From positions 157,979,353 through 158,043,352 of the forward strand of contig OX457058.1 of assembly GCA_949752795.1 (NCBI GenBank): a DNA stretch of 64,000 nucleotides, given 5' to 3'. The notes below the pieces were generated by a model. It was given only the letters and a program-made list of their open reading frames with translations. It did no database searches and was not told the DNA's origin. Each line of letters begins with the position of its first letter. The stretch's first letter is position 1. Positions 48,301-63,275 of this stretch are shown one piece after another. Source of the stretch: Hyperoodon ampullatus (lineage: Eukaryota > Chordata > Mammalia > Artiodactyla > Ziphiidae). A program made the position numbers and the translations under genes.

Positions 48301-50255
48301 TAAAAGCTGATTAAGAAGATGAATTTTCACACACACATGCACACACACAATATCACTGCTAACAACAACAAAAAACTCACCATAGAACATATGGGAAAAT
48401 ATTGCAGAACAACAGAAATGATACATTACCCCCAAAATCTAGGAGGAATAACAGATGTTGGAAAATCGATCATTTCAGAAATAAGATAAAAAGTTAGACA
48501 AACTATTTGGCAACCTCATTTTAAAACTCTCAAAAGATATATCATAAGCCATTGAACAGATGAACAGGTTAATACATAAAGACCAAAAAAATGAACTGTA
48601 AAAGGTAAATGAGTGAGATGAAGATTTATTTTAATCACTCCTACAAACATCATGGCAAAAACAGATCCTCCACCTAAGATACAAAACTAAACATGTAATA
48701 AAATTAGAACCTACACTTAAAGTAGCAATAATACAACAGACATGGCACAAAATCTAGTCATGATGTACAAAACCAATTTGATAACTCCTAAAATACAAAA
48801 ACCAAAAGATAAAAAGATATAAAATTTGTTTTAAACTCTTTAGGATTATAACTTCTAATTAGGTGCAAAAGCAAACCAAACTCGAAATTACATAAAAACA
48901 AAACAACACTAATAAAATTCAATTTAATATTAATTTATAATACTATGATGGATAATGCTATTTTGCTGAAACTAAATCAGTGTTCCACACAGACTGTGGT
49001 ACTGACTGCAATGGTGCAGTCTCTAAGTTTATCATGAATGCCTCACCACATACCAAGTGTTGATTCCATTTCCCCTACTTTCCCCTATATAAACTACTGC
49101 AAAACCAGCATCATGGAACATGTTATGACATATTTTCACCTCAACTTGATATAAATGTACCATTTACATATTAGGTCTATTCTTTTATCTCCGTTCATTT
49201 GACATTAGACTAAAACAAATGAAGCATTACTATAATATACCAGTAAGAATAAAATTAAACTTGGGCACTGAAATTGAATGGCAATACTTGTTTGCAAGGT
49301 AGTTTATCCAAATTGTTAAGACATGCTTTTAAACATAGAAGTCAAGTGGGAAATCTCTCTATAGCCAAAGATGAAATAATTTGGGCATTGATAAAAATAT
49401 TAACTACAATGGAATAAAGCAGTTCAAATATGAATAAATCTGTGAGTTAATGATACTCAAGGAGAAAAAAATAGTCACTGGTCACCAGCAGAGAATGCTA
49501 GGGAAATAACTCATTATTTTGGAAACTAGTAAATAAATTAAAAAAATTTTAAACCGTATAAGCTTTTAGATTAACATTAACATAGCAAATTTTAAAATCC
49601 TCATAGAGATCTCTGAAAGCCCTGTGACATCTCTATTTGAAAGTCTGATTTGAGACAAAATATAAGTCAAGCTTAGAGAATCGAAAAATACATACAACTC
49701 AGAAAAATGGACTATACTGCACACCAAATCTATGAAAAGAGATCACCCAGGCAGCAATGGGTACTCCATATAAGAAGTTTGATCATTAAAAACATCATGA
49801 TTCACAAGGACCAGAGGAAAGCCTAGCAGTACTTTCCTCAGTTCTACTCCTTTTGTTTCTGTTCCTGTTGACATTTTTCACACCCTAATATTTTATTTTG
49901 AGGATGAAATAAGATAATGTATGTAAAATAATTAGAGCAATGCCTAAGGAAGATTAGTTTGTTGAGTAAATGGTAGTTTTTACTGTGATGACTACAGACA
50001 ATGAATATAAGAGCAAAAGTAAATGAAGAAATGGGATGTTTTAATCTGGAGAAGCTCTTTAGAAGAATGTCATTCCCTAAAAATGACTTCACTGAATTCT
50101 TCTAGTTGTATATCTACAGACTCTTATACAGCAAAAATATCAATATTCTCACTATCAGCTATTTCTTTTTAACCCCACATCTAACTCCTCCATAATATAA
50201 TTCAAATTTCATTCCAGCATTATCACTTTTCATTTCTTTGCCACACTTTCACCTT
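48301..50255. other. CEP128 intron, no gene seen
   Basis: AT-rich, a short CA run at 48331-48349, otherwise nothing recognised. Confidence 0.5.
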
Positions 50256-50269
50256 TTTGACCAATTCCT

Positions 50270-50290
50270 TTATTATTATTATTATTTATT
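50270..50290 (+). repeat. (TTA)n microsatellite
   Basis: Seven near-perfect TTA units. Confidence 0.9.
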
Positions 50291-50299
50291 CTTGTAAAA

Positions 50300-50700
50300 T
50301 AGCATCCAGGTTTATCATTGGGAGGCAAGGAGGTATCACAACTGCAATTTTCACTGTCTGCGACCCATCAGCAACAGACTTCAAAAGCAGCAATTTGTTA
50401 TTTATCAATAATGTGTGGACTGAAGAGCCAGCAGCAAAGTTTGTCCTTTTTGCAGTTACTCATCGTTCGTACACTGTTGTGTTAGCTGAAATGTGAATTG
50501 TGTTGTTTGGGGACTGGTGTTATTTGACCAAATAGGGGTAATGAAATTCATGCACATCGAAACCATGCAACAAGGACCAACTGTCTTCACTTTTCAGAGT
50601 CCTGAAATAGCTGCTCCATGCATTTGGTGAGGTTTTATAGCTGTATTCAGTGGAAGAGTATGCTAAACTCCACCTCGTCTGGGACCAGAATTCTGGTTTG
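50300..50700. other. Unclassified block, higher GC than its surroundings
   Basis: From 'catccaggtttatcattggg' to 'gtctgggaccagaattctgg' the composition is less AT-rich and includes CpGs. An open frame of 79 codons (50257-50496) covers part, but it starts in the TTA repeat and resembles nothing I know. It could be an unrecognised repeat or a conserved non-coding element. Confidence 0.35.
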
Positions 50701-52286
50701 TTTGTTTAAGTAAAAAAATATTGACTTTCCAAAATTCATTAATAGCAAGCTTCTTGACCAGCTTCTGGGAAGGTAAGGTTTCCAAGTAACTGTAAACAAC
50801 TAAGAAACTAGGCACCCACTTCACACACACTATCAAAAGTGGCTAAGAAATAAATCATATTCTGTAAAATTTGACTTCAATAAGACGAGATGAAAAAAGG
50901 CAAAGAACCACATGGGTAAACTTCCTTGGTCAATTTACAGTGACTGATACAAATAACCAGTGTATCTCACATATTCACATTGTCAACAAAACTAATCACA
51001 TCCTTGACTAAGCTCACTGTGAGAAAGAGAAAAATATATCACACTAAAACTAGTCACTAGGAAATTCTTAAAAGATATCTACCATTACTTCCACAAAGAG
51101 ACCATAATAAAAATAAAGTAGGAACAGTGATTACTCACACTTAAATATGGTAGCTACCAAATATTCAAATAATTAGCTTACAAACAAATGAAAAACACAA
51201 CTTTAAAAAAAAAAGCCAACAAAAACCTTGATAAAAATTCTAAATGCTGCAATTCAAAGTCAGCTTAAATTCTGGAAACCATTAAAGATCCTATTTAGTT
51301 TCTCCAGATACTTTCTTACTCCAAAGTATCCCTTATTTTCATACTAAGAAAATATATCCCCTAGCACAACACAGATTATACAGAAATGCATGCAAAGTAT
51401 AGGTAACCGCATTCACTTAGCTGCATAGTTGAGCAGAAATTGGAAACATCTGAATATTTCATCTAACCATTTAGTTTTGTTTTCACCTGACAGTAAAGAG
51501 TCACTATTCAGCAAACGCACTGGTGACTATGGAGACTGTGTAATAAGTTTAGATATACCTATAATGTTGACATTAGAAACAAAAAAACAATTAAAGTACT
51601 TTGATTTACAAATGTTAGGGGTCAACTTGGCAAAATCCAGGGCAAGAGTAGAGGCAGAAAAGAGGTCATTTTAAAAAGTTTGTCCTGGGTAATAATGTCA
51701 ACCGTAGGCACATTGATTAAGTGCTTTCTGCTTGACTTTCCTTCACTGCCCGTTTCTCCACAGAATGCCAAGCTTGATCTGGCAATACACTGCAGAATAG
51801 ATTGGTTGTAGAGTTAATTTTATCAGCTCTATTTTGGTTCCTTACAGTCTATTAAAACTAGAACAAAGAGAAGGAGGAGGACAAAAAAGGAGGTGGAAGA
51901 GGTGGAGGAGGGGAGTTTTATAAAATTAGAGTGCAAATTTATGGTTTGCATACTTTTCTGGTCCCACCGTCTGTTGCTGAAATGTATTTTTTAAATGGTT
52001 GCTGCTATCTTATTTTTTATTTACCAGAAAGATCATTATCTCTGACTGCTATCCCTAACCTCTGTCCATAGGCTGATTTATGGAAATATAAGTCTATACT
52101 AATACTTCTGAAATTTAGAAATTCCCTTTCAAATGATACATCATATTTATTTATGTGACTATTTTATTTTTAAATGAGATCTCATATATTCGAAGCCCAT
52201 ACAGCAAACATATTCTAACAATTTTTAAAAATTTTTTGAAGTATTTCCATATAATATTCTGAATGTTATTAAATGAGCATACATGG
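50701..52286. other. CEP128 intron, no gene seen
   Basis: AT-rich with a purine tract of GGA units at about 51871-51915. No named repeat or exon. Confidence 0.5.
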
Positions 52287-52468
52287 GGGCTTCCCTGGTG
52301 GTCCAGTGGCTAAGACTCTGAGCTCCCAATGCAGGGGGGCTGGGTTCGATCCCTAGTCAGAGAACTAGATCCCACATGCTGCAACTAAGAGTTAGCATGC
52401 CATAACTAAAGATCCTGCATGCCTCAACTAAGACCCGGTGCAGCTAAATAAATAAATTTTTTTTTTTT
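52287..52468 (+). mobile_element. CHR-related SINE ('ggtccagtggctaagac' type)
   Basis: Head GGGCTTCCCTGGTGGTCCAG, B-box 'gggttcgatccctagtc', body with 'catgctgcaactaagagttagcatgcc' and an AAATAAAT tail. A 16-base direct repeat at 52271-52286 and 52469-52484 has one mismatch. Confidence 0.93.
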
Positions 52469-52724
52469 AAATGAGCATGCATGGAAAATGGAATGTGCTC
52501 TTAATAGTACATTATTGTATTTTGGGTGGACAGACAATATAATCATGAACATAAGGGCAAAAAATCAGCATTATGTATGCTGTCTAATTTAGCATATACT
52601 TTGAAGTCAAAACAATCAGATACACCTATCACTGTGAACGTTACAACACATTATGTTGTTTATACTCACAATAATACACAAAAGAAACTGAAGTTAGGCC
52701 CAATGAATTCAAGGAAAGGAAAGG

Positions 52725-53035
52725 AAGAATACTGAGTGCCTATAATGTACCAAGTAGTTAATCTATATTAAGAATATAGCAAATACTTGAAGATAGGGAT
52801 TACTGGATGAATTAAAGAAGTAACAAGAACATAAATGTTTAGCAAGTGTCTAAAACAGCGTGACTACTTCAATAAATGTTAGTTATAATAAGGCATATAT
52901 ACTTAGGCTCATTTTTCAGATGATTAAACTCAAGTTCAGAAAGGTTTAATAACTTGCCCAAAGTCACTGAAATGGTTTCTAGTGGAAAAAAATCAGGATT
53001 CAATTTTAAGTCTGACTCCAAAGTCTACATTTTTC
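52725..53035 (-). repeat. MIR SINE
   Basis: Has 'ctgagtgcctataatgtaccaagtag', then 'atttttcagatgattaaactcaagttcagaaaggtttaataacttgcccaaagtcac' and 'tctgactccaaagtct', the complement of the MIR consensus. Diverged. Confidence 0.78.
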
Positions 53036-54515
53036 TACTAGCCTCAAAGCAAAATTTTGTAAAAATTATTCTCCTGTCTAGTAGTTTCACAAGAAACTTG
53101 GCAATAAAATTTTAAACATAAGACTCTAAGAACCTAATTCTTAAGACCTGAAATATATTTACAAAAAAAGGTCCTAACAGAATTCAGTTGTTCCAGTATA
53201 ATTTCTTACCCATAGATTCTCACTACTTAGCACTGAAGTTGTTAAAAGATGGAACAGTTCTCACCTTTAGGACAATTAGTAGAATTCAGCCAGAGGAAAG
53301 GGATGGGTACCTTCAGCTCTGGGATATTACAAATGGCTTGTGCCTGGCTCCAAACCATTAACATTAAGCTTCTGGGCTGTCACTATGTATGTATGACAAC
53401 TAAAATCCATTGAAAAGAAGAAAAAACCTGGAGTTTATTATTTAACATTCAAATTCTTCCAAAGTTCATATATGCCAGATGGTAACGTCCTATTACTCCC
53501 AAAGGGAAATTTTAATCAGAGTACTTAAGTAGAAGAAAAATTACCTATTAATACAAGCCTCTAAGCTCTAATTTGATTTTACTATATTTTAACCACTCTT
53601 TACCTTAAAAATGTACTTAATGAATCTGCTGATTTGAATCAAAAGAACTGTATCTTTCTTTATACCAAATATTAATCTACTTTAGCCTCATCAGCTGCAG
53701 TCCAAATTTCCACTGCAGAAGGTATTAACTTATTATGTTGAATATTCCTTCTTGAGGGCATTCCATTTTTATGGCATTAACATAAAAACAGACCTGTTCT
53801 CTCATGAATAGGAACACACAGCTCTAGAAATGTTCTAAACATTAAGCTAATCAATTGCACTATTTAACACAGGAGTATATGTTCCAAATATTCCCAGTCA
53901 ACTTCCATATAAAACCAACCCCACAGGTCCTCTTTGGACCAAATGTTCTCAGACCTCCCAAGAAATTTACAGCATGAGAAATAATGCAGGATGACACTTA
54001 CTTAAGGTCATGAAGTTCATTAAAACCAAAGATCCTAAGTCATACTATCCAACTTAATATGGCTCATTGGTTGGGCTGGCTACAAGAAAGCCTTGTAAAA
54101 AAAAAAAAAAAAATCAGTGGTTGTTACTTAGGAAGAAGGGGGAAACCAAGGCTGGTGTAGGCAACCTGTAGAATCCACCACACTGCCTTAAGTGGCAGCT
54201 AGAACAGCCAACTTTGGCAAGCCTTCAATGCCAATCCTAGCTCAGCATCAGATTTCTTCCCATTCTGTTTCTGTATTTGTTCCATCTAACTCTCATTCTG
54301 GACATTGCACCAACTGTAACATTAATGATTTGTGTGACAATGGGCTTTGGTTTTTCAATTAGTTAAGATAATTTCCAGTTTATAAATGTAAATTATATAA
54401 CCCTTCACACTTTGAATCCAAAATCCCGATTTTCAGAAAAATTAAATTCATATCATCAATAAAATGTGGGCAAGCACAACTCAATGATGTGAATGAATCC
54501 TGATGCTTGGTTTTG
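53036..54515. other. CEP128 intron, no gene seen
   Basis: AT-rich with a poly-A run near 54096-54113. No repeat or exon identified. Confidence 0.5.
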
Positions 54516-54519
54516 GGAT

Positions 54520-54675
54520 AATATCCTATCCTTGGCTCTGTCACTGACTAACTGTGAGACTGTGGGCAAGCTAGTACCCATTCTGTGCCTTAGTATTTTT
54601 ATCTTGTAAATGAGGATAATAATAGTATCTACCTAATAGGACTGTTGAGAGAATTAAATGAGTTACCACAAAAAA
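54520..54675 (+). repeat. MIR SINE
   Basis: Order 'ctgtcactgactaactgtgagactgtgggcaagc', 'tctgtgccttagtatttttatcttgtaaatgaggataataatagtatctacc', 'gactgttgagagaattaaatgag' is MIR. Confidence 0.88.
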
Positions 54676-55091
54676 AAAAGGTACCTGTAAACTAAGCTTA
54701 TGAAGATATTCCCAAAGAGAATATGAAAAGGTAGATGCTACTTCTCTATGAAACACCACACACCCATTGCTGATCCTCTAACACTGCTCAACTCATCACA
54801 GAGAGAGGCCTTCACATATTATAAGCAAATAAATAAATTTACAGTTGGAATAAAGATTCAAGAAAACAACAGTGAAATTATGTACATTTCAAGAAAAGGT
54901 AGTCAAAAAAGTGACTCATCATGACTCCTGACCCTTACAAAACCAACAGGAATAATTCTCACAATTCTCTTGTTAGGGCAGATCGTCTCAGGAGGAAAGC
55001 ATTGCACTGAATATTTACATAGCTCCTCACTCACTGGCGAATTGTGTTCACAAAACTGAACCTCCATAAAATAAATATGTAAGTTCATATA

Positions 55092-55336
55092 CAGTTGACC
55101 CTTGAACAACATGGGTTTGAACTGCATTGTTCACCTGCGGATTTTTTTCAGTAGTAAATACCACAGTACTACATGATCCAAGGTTCGTTGAATCCATGAA
55201 CACAGAACCACAGATACAGAGGAATTGCAGAGAGGGAGGAACCTCAGATACCAAGGGCCAACTATAAGTTATACACAAATTTTCAACTGTGTGGAAGGCC
55301 AGAGCTCCAAACCCCATGTTGTTCAAAGGTAAACTG
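55092..55336 (+). repeat. MER2-type Tigger MITE
   Basis: Inverted ends CAGTTGACCCTTGAACAACA on the left and the complement of nearly the same text ending 'ttgttcaaaggtaaactg' on the right. Length 245 bp, left flank TA. A non-autonomous TcMar-Tigger fossil. Confidence 0.88.
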
Positions 55337-55512
55337 TGTATCACTTGTATCCATTTCCTGAGGTTTAGCATTAGTATCATTTATAAAATCTAAGTTAAAA
55401 ATAAAAGTTCTTGAGATAGCCTCATCCACCAGAGGGCAGACAGCAGAAGCAAGAAGAACTACAATCCTGCAGCCTGTGGAACAAACACCACATTCACAGA
55501 AAGACAGACAAG

Positions 55513-56418
55513 ATGAAAAGGAAGAGGGCTATGTACCAAATGAAGGAACAAGGTAAAACCCCAGAAAAACAACTAAATGAAGTGGAGATAGGCAACCTTC
55601 CAGAAAAAGAATTCAGAATAATGATAGTGAATATGATCCAGGACCTCGGAAAAAGAATGGAGGCAAAGATCGAGAAGATGCAAAAAATGTTTAACAAAGA
55701 CCTAGAAAAATTAAAGAAAAAACAAACAGAGATGAACAATACAATAACTGAAATGAAAACTACACTAGAAGGAATCAATAGCAGAAAAACTGAGGCAGAA
55801 GAACGGATAAGTGACCTGCAAGACAGAATGATGGAATTCACTGCTGCAGAACAGCATAAAGAAAAAAGAATGAAAAGAAATGAAGACAGCCTAAGAGACC
55901 TCTGGGACAACATTAAATGCAACAACATTCGCATTATAGGGGTCCCAGAAGGAGAAGAGAGAGAGACAGGACCCGAGAAAATATTTGAAGAGATTATAGT
56001 CGAAAACTTCCCTAACATGGGAAAGGAAATAGCCATGCAACTCCAGGAAGCACACAGAGTCCCATACAGGATAAACCCAAGGAGAAACACGCCGAGACAC
56101 ATAGTAATCGAATTGGCAAAAATTAAAGACAAAGAAAAATTATTGAAAGCACCAAGGGAAAAATAACAAATAACATAAAAGGGAACTCCCATAAGGTTAA
56201 CAGCTGATTTCTCAGCAGAAACTCTACAAGCCAGAAGGGAGTGGCAAGATATACTTAAAGTGATGAAAGGGAAGAACCTACAACCAAGATTACTCTACCC
56301 GGCAAGGATGTCATTGAGATTCGATGGAGAAATCAAAGGCTTTACAGACAAGCAAAAGCTAAGAGAATTCAGCACCACCAAACCAGCTCTACAACAAATG
56401 CTAAAGGAACTTCTCTAA
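55513..56418 (+). pseudogene. L1 ORF1 (RNA-binding protein), two in-frame stops
   Basis: One frame of 302 codons including the final TAA at 56416. It opens with a basic then highly charged coiled-coil stretch (about residues 30-120, rich in E, K and M), then the RRM-type core beginning about NIRIIGVPEGEER and reaching HIVIELAKIKDKEKLLKA. Two internal TAA codons (at 56164 and 56182) replace residues of the C-terminal domain, and translation would end after 217 residues. ORF1p normally trimerises and coats L1 RNA. The truncated product would lack most of the C-terminal domain. Confidence 0.93.
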
Positions 56419-56489
56419 GTGGGCAACACAAGAGAAGAAAAGGACTTACAAAAACAAACACAAAACAAGGAAAAAAATGGTCACAGAAC

Positions 56490-59416
56490 TTACATATCGA
56501 TAATTACCTTAAACATGAATGGAGTAAATGCTCCAACCAAAAGACATAGGCTTGCTGAATAGATTAAAAAACATGACCCATATATATGCTGTCTACAAGA
56601 GACCCACTTCAGATCTAGGGACACATACAGGGGATGGAAAACGATATTCCATGCAAATGGAAATCAAAAGAAAGCTGGAGTAGCAATACTCATATCAGAT
56701 AAAATAGACTTTAAAATAAAGAATGTTACAAGAGACAAGGAAGGACACTACATAATGATCAAGGAATCAATCCAAGAAGAAGATATAACAATTATAAATA
56801 TATATGCACCCAACATAGGAGCACCTCAATACATAAGGCAACTGCTAACAGCTGTAAAAGAGGAAAGCAACAGTAACACAATAGTGGGGGACTTTAACAC
56901 CTGACTTACACCAATGGACAGATCATCCAAAAGGAAAATAAATAAAGAAACAGAAGCTTTAAATGACACAACAGACTAGATAGATTAACTGCTATTTATA
57001 GGACATTCCATCCAAAAACAGAAGATTACACTTTCTTCTCAAGTGCGCACAGAACATTCTCCAGGATAGATCACATATTGGGTCACAAATCAAGCTTCAG
57101 TAAATTTAAGAAAATTGAACTCATATCAAGCATCTTTTCTGACCACAGTGCTATGAGAGTAGAAATCAATTACAGGGGAAAAAACATAAAAAACACAAAC
57201 ACATGGAGGCTAAACACTACATTACTAAATAACCAAGAGATCACTGAAGAAATCAGAGAGGAAATCAAAAAATACCTAGAGACAAATGACAATGAAAACA
57301 TGACAATCCAAAACCTATGGGATGCAGCAAAAGCAGTTCTAAGAGGGAAGTTTACACCTATACAAGCCTACCTCAAGAAACAAGAAAAATCTCAAACAAA
57401 CTCTCTAACCTTACACCTAAAGGAACTAGAGAAAGAAGAACAAACAAAACCCAAACTTAGCAGAGGGAAAGAAATCATAAAGATCAGATCAGAAATAAAT
57501 GAAATAGAAACAAAGAAAACAATAGCAAAGATCAATAAAACTAAAAGCTGGTTCTTTCAGAAGGTAAACAAAATTGATAAGCCATTAACCAGACTCATCA
57601 AGAAAAAAAGGGAGAAGCCTCAAATCGACAGAATTAGAAACGAAAAAGGAGAAGAAACAACTGACACTGCAGAAATACAAAGGATCATGAGAGATTACTA
57701 CAAGCAACTCTATGCCAATAAAATGGACAACCTGGAAGAAATGGACAAATTCTTAGAAAAGTACAACTTTCTGAGACTGAACCAGGAAGAAACAGAAAAT
57801 ATAAACAGACCAATCAGAAGCACTGAAATTAAGACTGTGATTAAAATATTCCAACAAACAAAAGTCCAGGACCAGATGGTTTTCACAGGCGAATTTTATC
57901 AAACATTTAGAGAAGAGCTAACACCTATCCTTCTCAAACTCTTCCAAAATACAGCAGAGGGAGGAAAACTCCCCAACTCATTCTACAAGGCCACCATCAC
58001 CCTGATACCAAAACCAGACAAAGATACTACAAAGATACTACAATTTCTTCTGTAAAGAAAAATACACACCAATATCACTCACGAATATAGATGGAAAAAT
58101 CCTCAACAAAATACTAGCAAACAGAATCCAACAACATATTAAAAGGATAATACACCATAATCAAGTGGGATTTATCCCAGGGATGCAAAGATTCTTCAAT
58201 ATATGCAAATCAATCAATCTGATACACCATATTAACAAATTGAAGAATAAAAACCATATGATCATCTCAGTAGATGCAGAGAAAGCTTTTGACAAAATTC
58301 AACACCCATTTCTGATAAAAACTCTCCAGAAAGTGGGCATAGACGGAACCTACTTCAACATAATAAAGGCCATATGCGACAAACCCACAGCAAACATCAT
58401 TCTCAACAGTGAAAAACTGAAAGCATTTCCTCTAAGATCAGGAACACGACAAGGATGTCCACTCTCACCGCTATTATTCAACATAGTTTTGGAAGTCCTA
58501 GCCATGGCAATCAGAGAAGAAAAAGGAATACAAGGCAGAAAAGAAGAAGTAAACCTGTCACTGTTTACAGATGACATGACACTATACATAGAGAATCCTA
58601 AAGATGCCACCAGAAAACTACTAGAGCTAATCAATGAATCTGGTAAAGTTGCAGGATACAAAATTAATGCACAGAAATCTCTTGCATTCCTAAACACTAA
58701 TGATGAAAAATCTGAAAGAGAAATTAAGGAAACACTCCCATTTACCACTGCAACAAGAAGAATAAAATACCTAGGAATAAACCTAGTAAGGAGACAAAAG
58801 ACCTGTATGCAGATAACTATAAGACACTGATGAAAGAAATTAAAGATGATACAAGCAGATGGAGAGATATACTATGTTCTTGGATTGGAAGAATCAATAT
58901 TGTGAAAATGACTATACTACCCAAAGCAATCTACAGATTCAATGTAATCCCTATCAAATTACCAATGGCATTTTTTATGGAACTAGAACAAAAAATCTTA
59001 AAATTTGTATGGAGACACAAAAGACCCCGAATAGCCAAAGCAGTCTTGATGGAAAAAACAGAGCTGGAGGAATCAGACTCCCTGACCTCAGACTATACTA
59101 CAAAGCTACAGTAATCAAGACAATATGGTAATGGCACAAAAACAGAAGCATAGATCAATGGAACAAGATAAAAAGCCCAGAGGTAAACCCACGCACCTAA
59201 GGTCAACTAATCTATGACAAAGGAGGCAAGGATATACAATGGAGAAAAGACAGTCTCTTCAACAAGTGGTGCTGGGAAAACTGGACAGCTACATGTAAAA
59301 GAATGAAATTAGAACACTCCCTAACACCATAAACAAAAATAAACTCAAAATGGATTAGAGACCTAAATGTAAGACTGGACACTTTAAAACTCTTGGAGGA
59401 AACCATAGGAAGAACA

Positions 59417-59447
<31 letters not shown>

Positions 59448-60454
59448 GCGGTAGGTGGGCCTCTCACTGTTGTGGCCTCTCCCCTTGCGGAGCACAGGCT
59501 CCGGAGCACAGGCTCAGTGGCCATGGCTCACAGGCCTAGCCACTCCGCGGCATGTGGGGTCTTCCCAGACCGGGGCACGAACCCGTGTCACCTGCATCGG
59601 CAGGCGGACTCTCAACCACTGCGCCACCAGGGAAGCCCGGAAGAACACTCTTTGACATAAATCACAGCAAGATCTTTTTTGATCCACCTCCTAGAGTAAT
59701 GGAAATAAAAACAAAAATAAACAAATGGGACCTAATGAAACTTCAAAGCTTTTGCACAGCAAAGGAAACCATAAACAAGACGAAAAGACAACCCTCAGAA
59801 TGGGAGAAAATATTTGCAAAGGAATCAACAGACAAAGGATTAATCTCCAAAATATATAAACAGCTCATGCAGCTCAATATTAAAAAAACAAACAACCCAA
59901 TCCAAAAATGGGCAGAAGACCTAAATAGACATTTCTCCAAAGAAGACATACAGATGGCCAAGAAGCACATGAAAAGCTGCTCAACATCACTAATTATGAG
60001 AAATGCAAATCAAAACGACAATTAGGTATCACCTCACAACAGTTAGAATGGGCTTCATCAGAAAATCTACAAACAACAAATGCTGGAGAGGTTGTGGAGA
60101 AAAGGGGACCCTCTTGCACTGTTGGTGGGAATGTAAACTGATACAGCCACTATAGAGAACAGTATGGAGGTTCCTTAAAAACCTAAAATAGAATTACCAT
60201 ATGATCCAGCAATCCCACTACTGGACATATACCCAGAGAAAACCACAATTCAAAAAGACACATGCATCCCAATGTTCACTGCAGCACTATCTACAATAGC
60301 TAGGTCATGGAAGCAACCTAAATGCCCATCAACAGATGAATGGATAAAGATGATGTGGTACATATATACAATGGAATATTACTCAGCCATAAAAAGGAAT
60401 GAAATTAGGTCATTTGTTGAGACATGTATGGATCTAGAGACTATCATAGAGTGA
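56490..60454 (+). pseudogene. L1 ORF2 (endonuclease / reverse transcriptase), degraded
   Basis: The endonuclease part (about 56490-57170) begins IITLNMNGVNAPTKRHR but has a stop soon after (TAG at 56558-56560) and others near 56903 and 56978; its catalytic SDHSAM near 57139 is kept. The 57078-58055 frame covers the linker into RT. A frame change near 58030-58070 follows, then 58165-58830 with [29 protein letters not shown] and the catalytic box [10 protein letters not shown] (Thr before DD). Further frame changes lead to the C-terminal part, which the SINE at 59423 splits. Confidence 0.93.
59423..59638 (-). mobile_element. Short CHR-type SINE, minus strand, inside L1 ORF2
   Basis: Reverse-complement short CHR: T tail at about 59423-59447, 'gcggtaggtgggcctctcac' body, head ending 'gccaccagggaagccc'. 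A perfect 15-base duplication of L1 sequence (GGAAGAACACTCTTT) lies at 59408-59422 and 59639-59653. The body has a short duplication near 59490-59515 ('ggagcacaggctc' twice). The only SINE here in the same sense as CEP128. Confidence 0.95.
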
Positions 60455-60930
60455 AGTCAGTCAGAAAGAGAAGAACAAATATCGTATATTAATGCATATA
60501 TGTGGAACCTAGAAAAATGGTGCAGATGAACCGGTTTTCAGGGCAGAAATTGAGACAAAGATGTAGAGAACAAACGTATGGACACCAAGGGGGGAAAGCC
60601 GTGGGGTGTGGGGGTAGTGGTGTGATGAATTGGGTGATTGGGATTGACATGCATATACTGATGTGTATAAAACTGATGACTAATAAGAACCTGCTGTATA
60701 AAATACTAAAATAAAATTCAAAAAAGTTTTAAATAAATAAATAAAAATAATAAAAGTTCTTGTCTTCTCTAGAGCAGAATGGCTGATCCCATTTCCTAGG
60801 AAATGTCTTATATTTTAAAAGAGAAATGCTAATTTCAACTAGACAATGGATATTTAACATGGAGAAATTTTTTTAACAGTTGAACACTGATTAAAATGGA
60901 TTAACCATTTTAAAATATTAAATGATATTA

Positions 60931-63275
<2,345 letters not shown>

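Larger units (their letters stand above)
55414..60749 (+). mobile_element. Nearly complete L1, 5' UTR truncated, dead
   Basis: Flanked by the 13-base direct repeat ATAAAAGTTCTTG at 55401-55413 and 60750-60762. It keeps only about 100 bases of 5' UTR, then ORF1 (55513-56418), a short spacer, ORF2 (about 56490-60454) and a 3' UTR with AAATAAATAAATA tail. It carries the minus-strand SINE at 59423-59638, so the L1 itself is about 5.1 kb. In-frame stops in both ORFs make it non-autonomous. Antisense to CEP128. Confidence 0.95.

Noticed and set aside
50257..50496. 79-codon open frame as a small gene
   Set aside because: Begins inside a TTA microsatellite, shows no domain, and no promoter or splice signal was seen.
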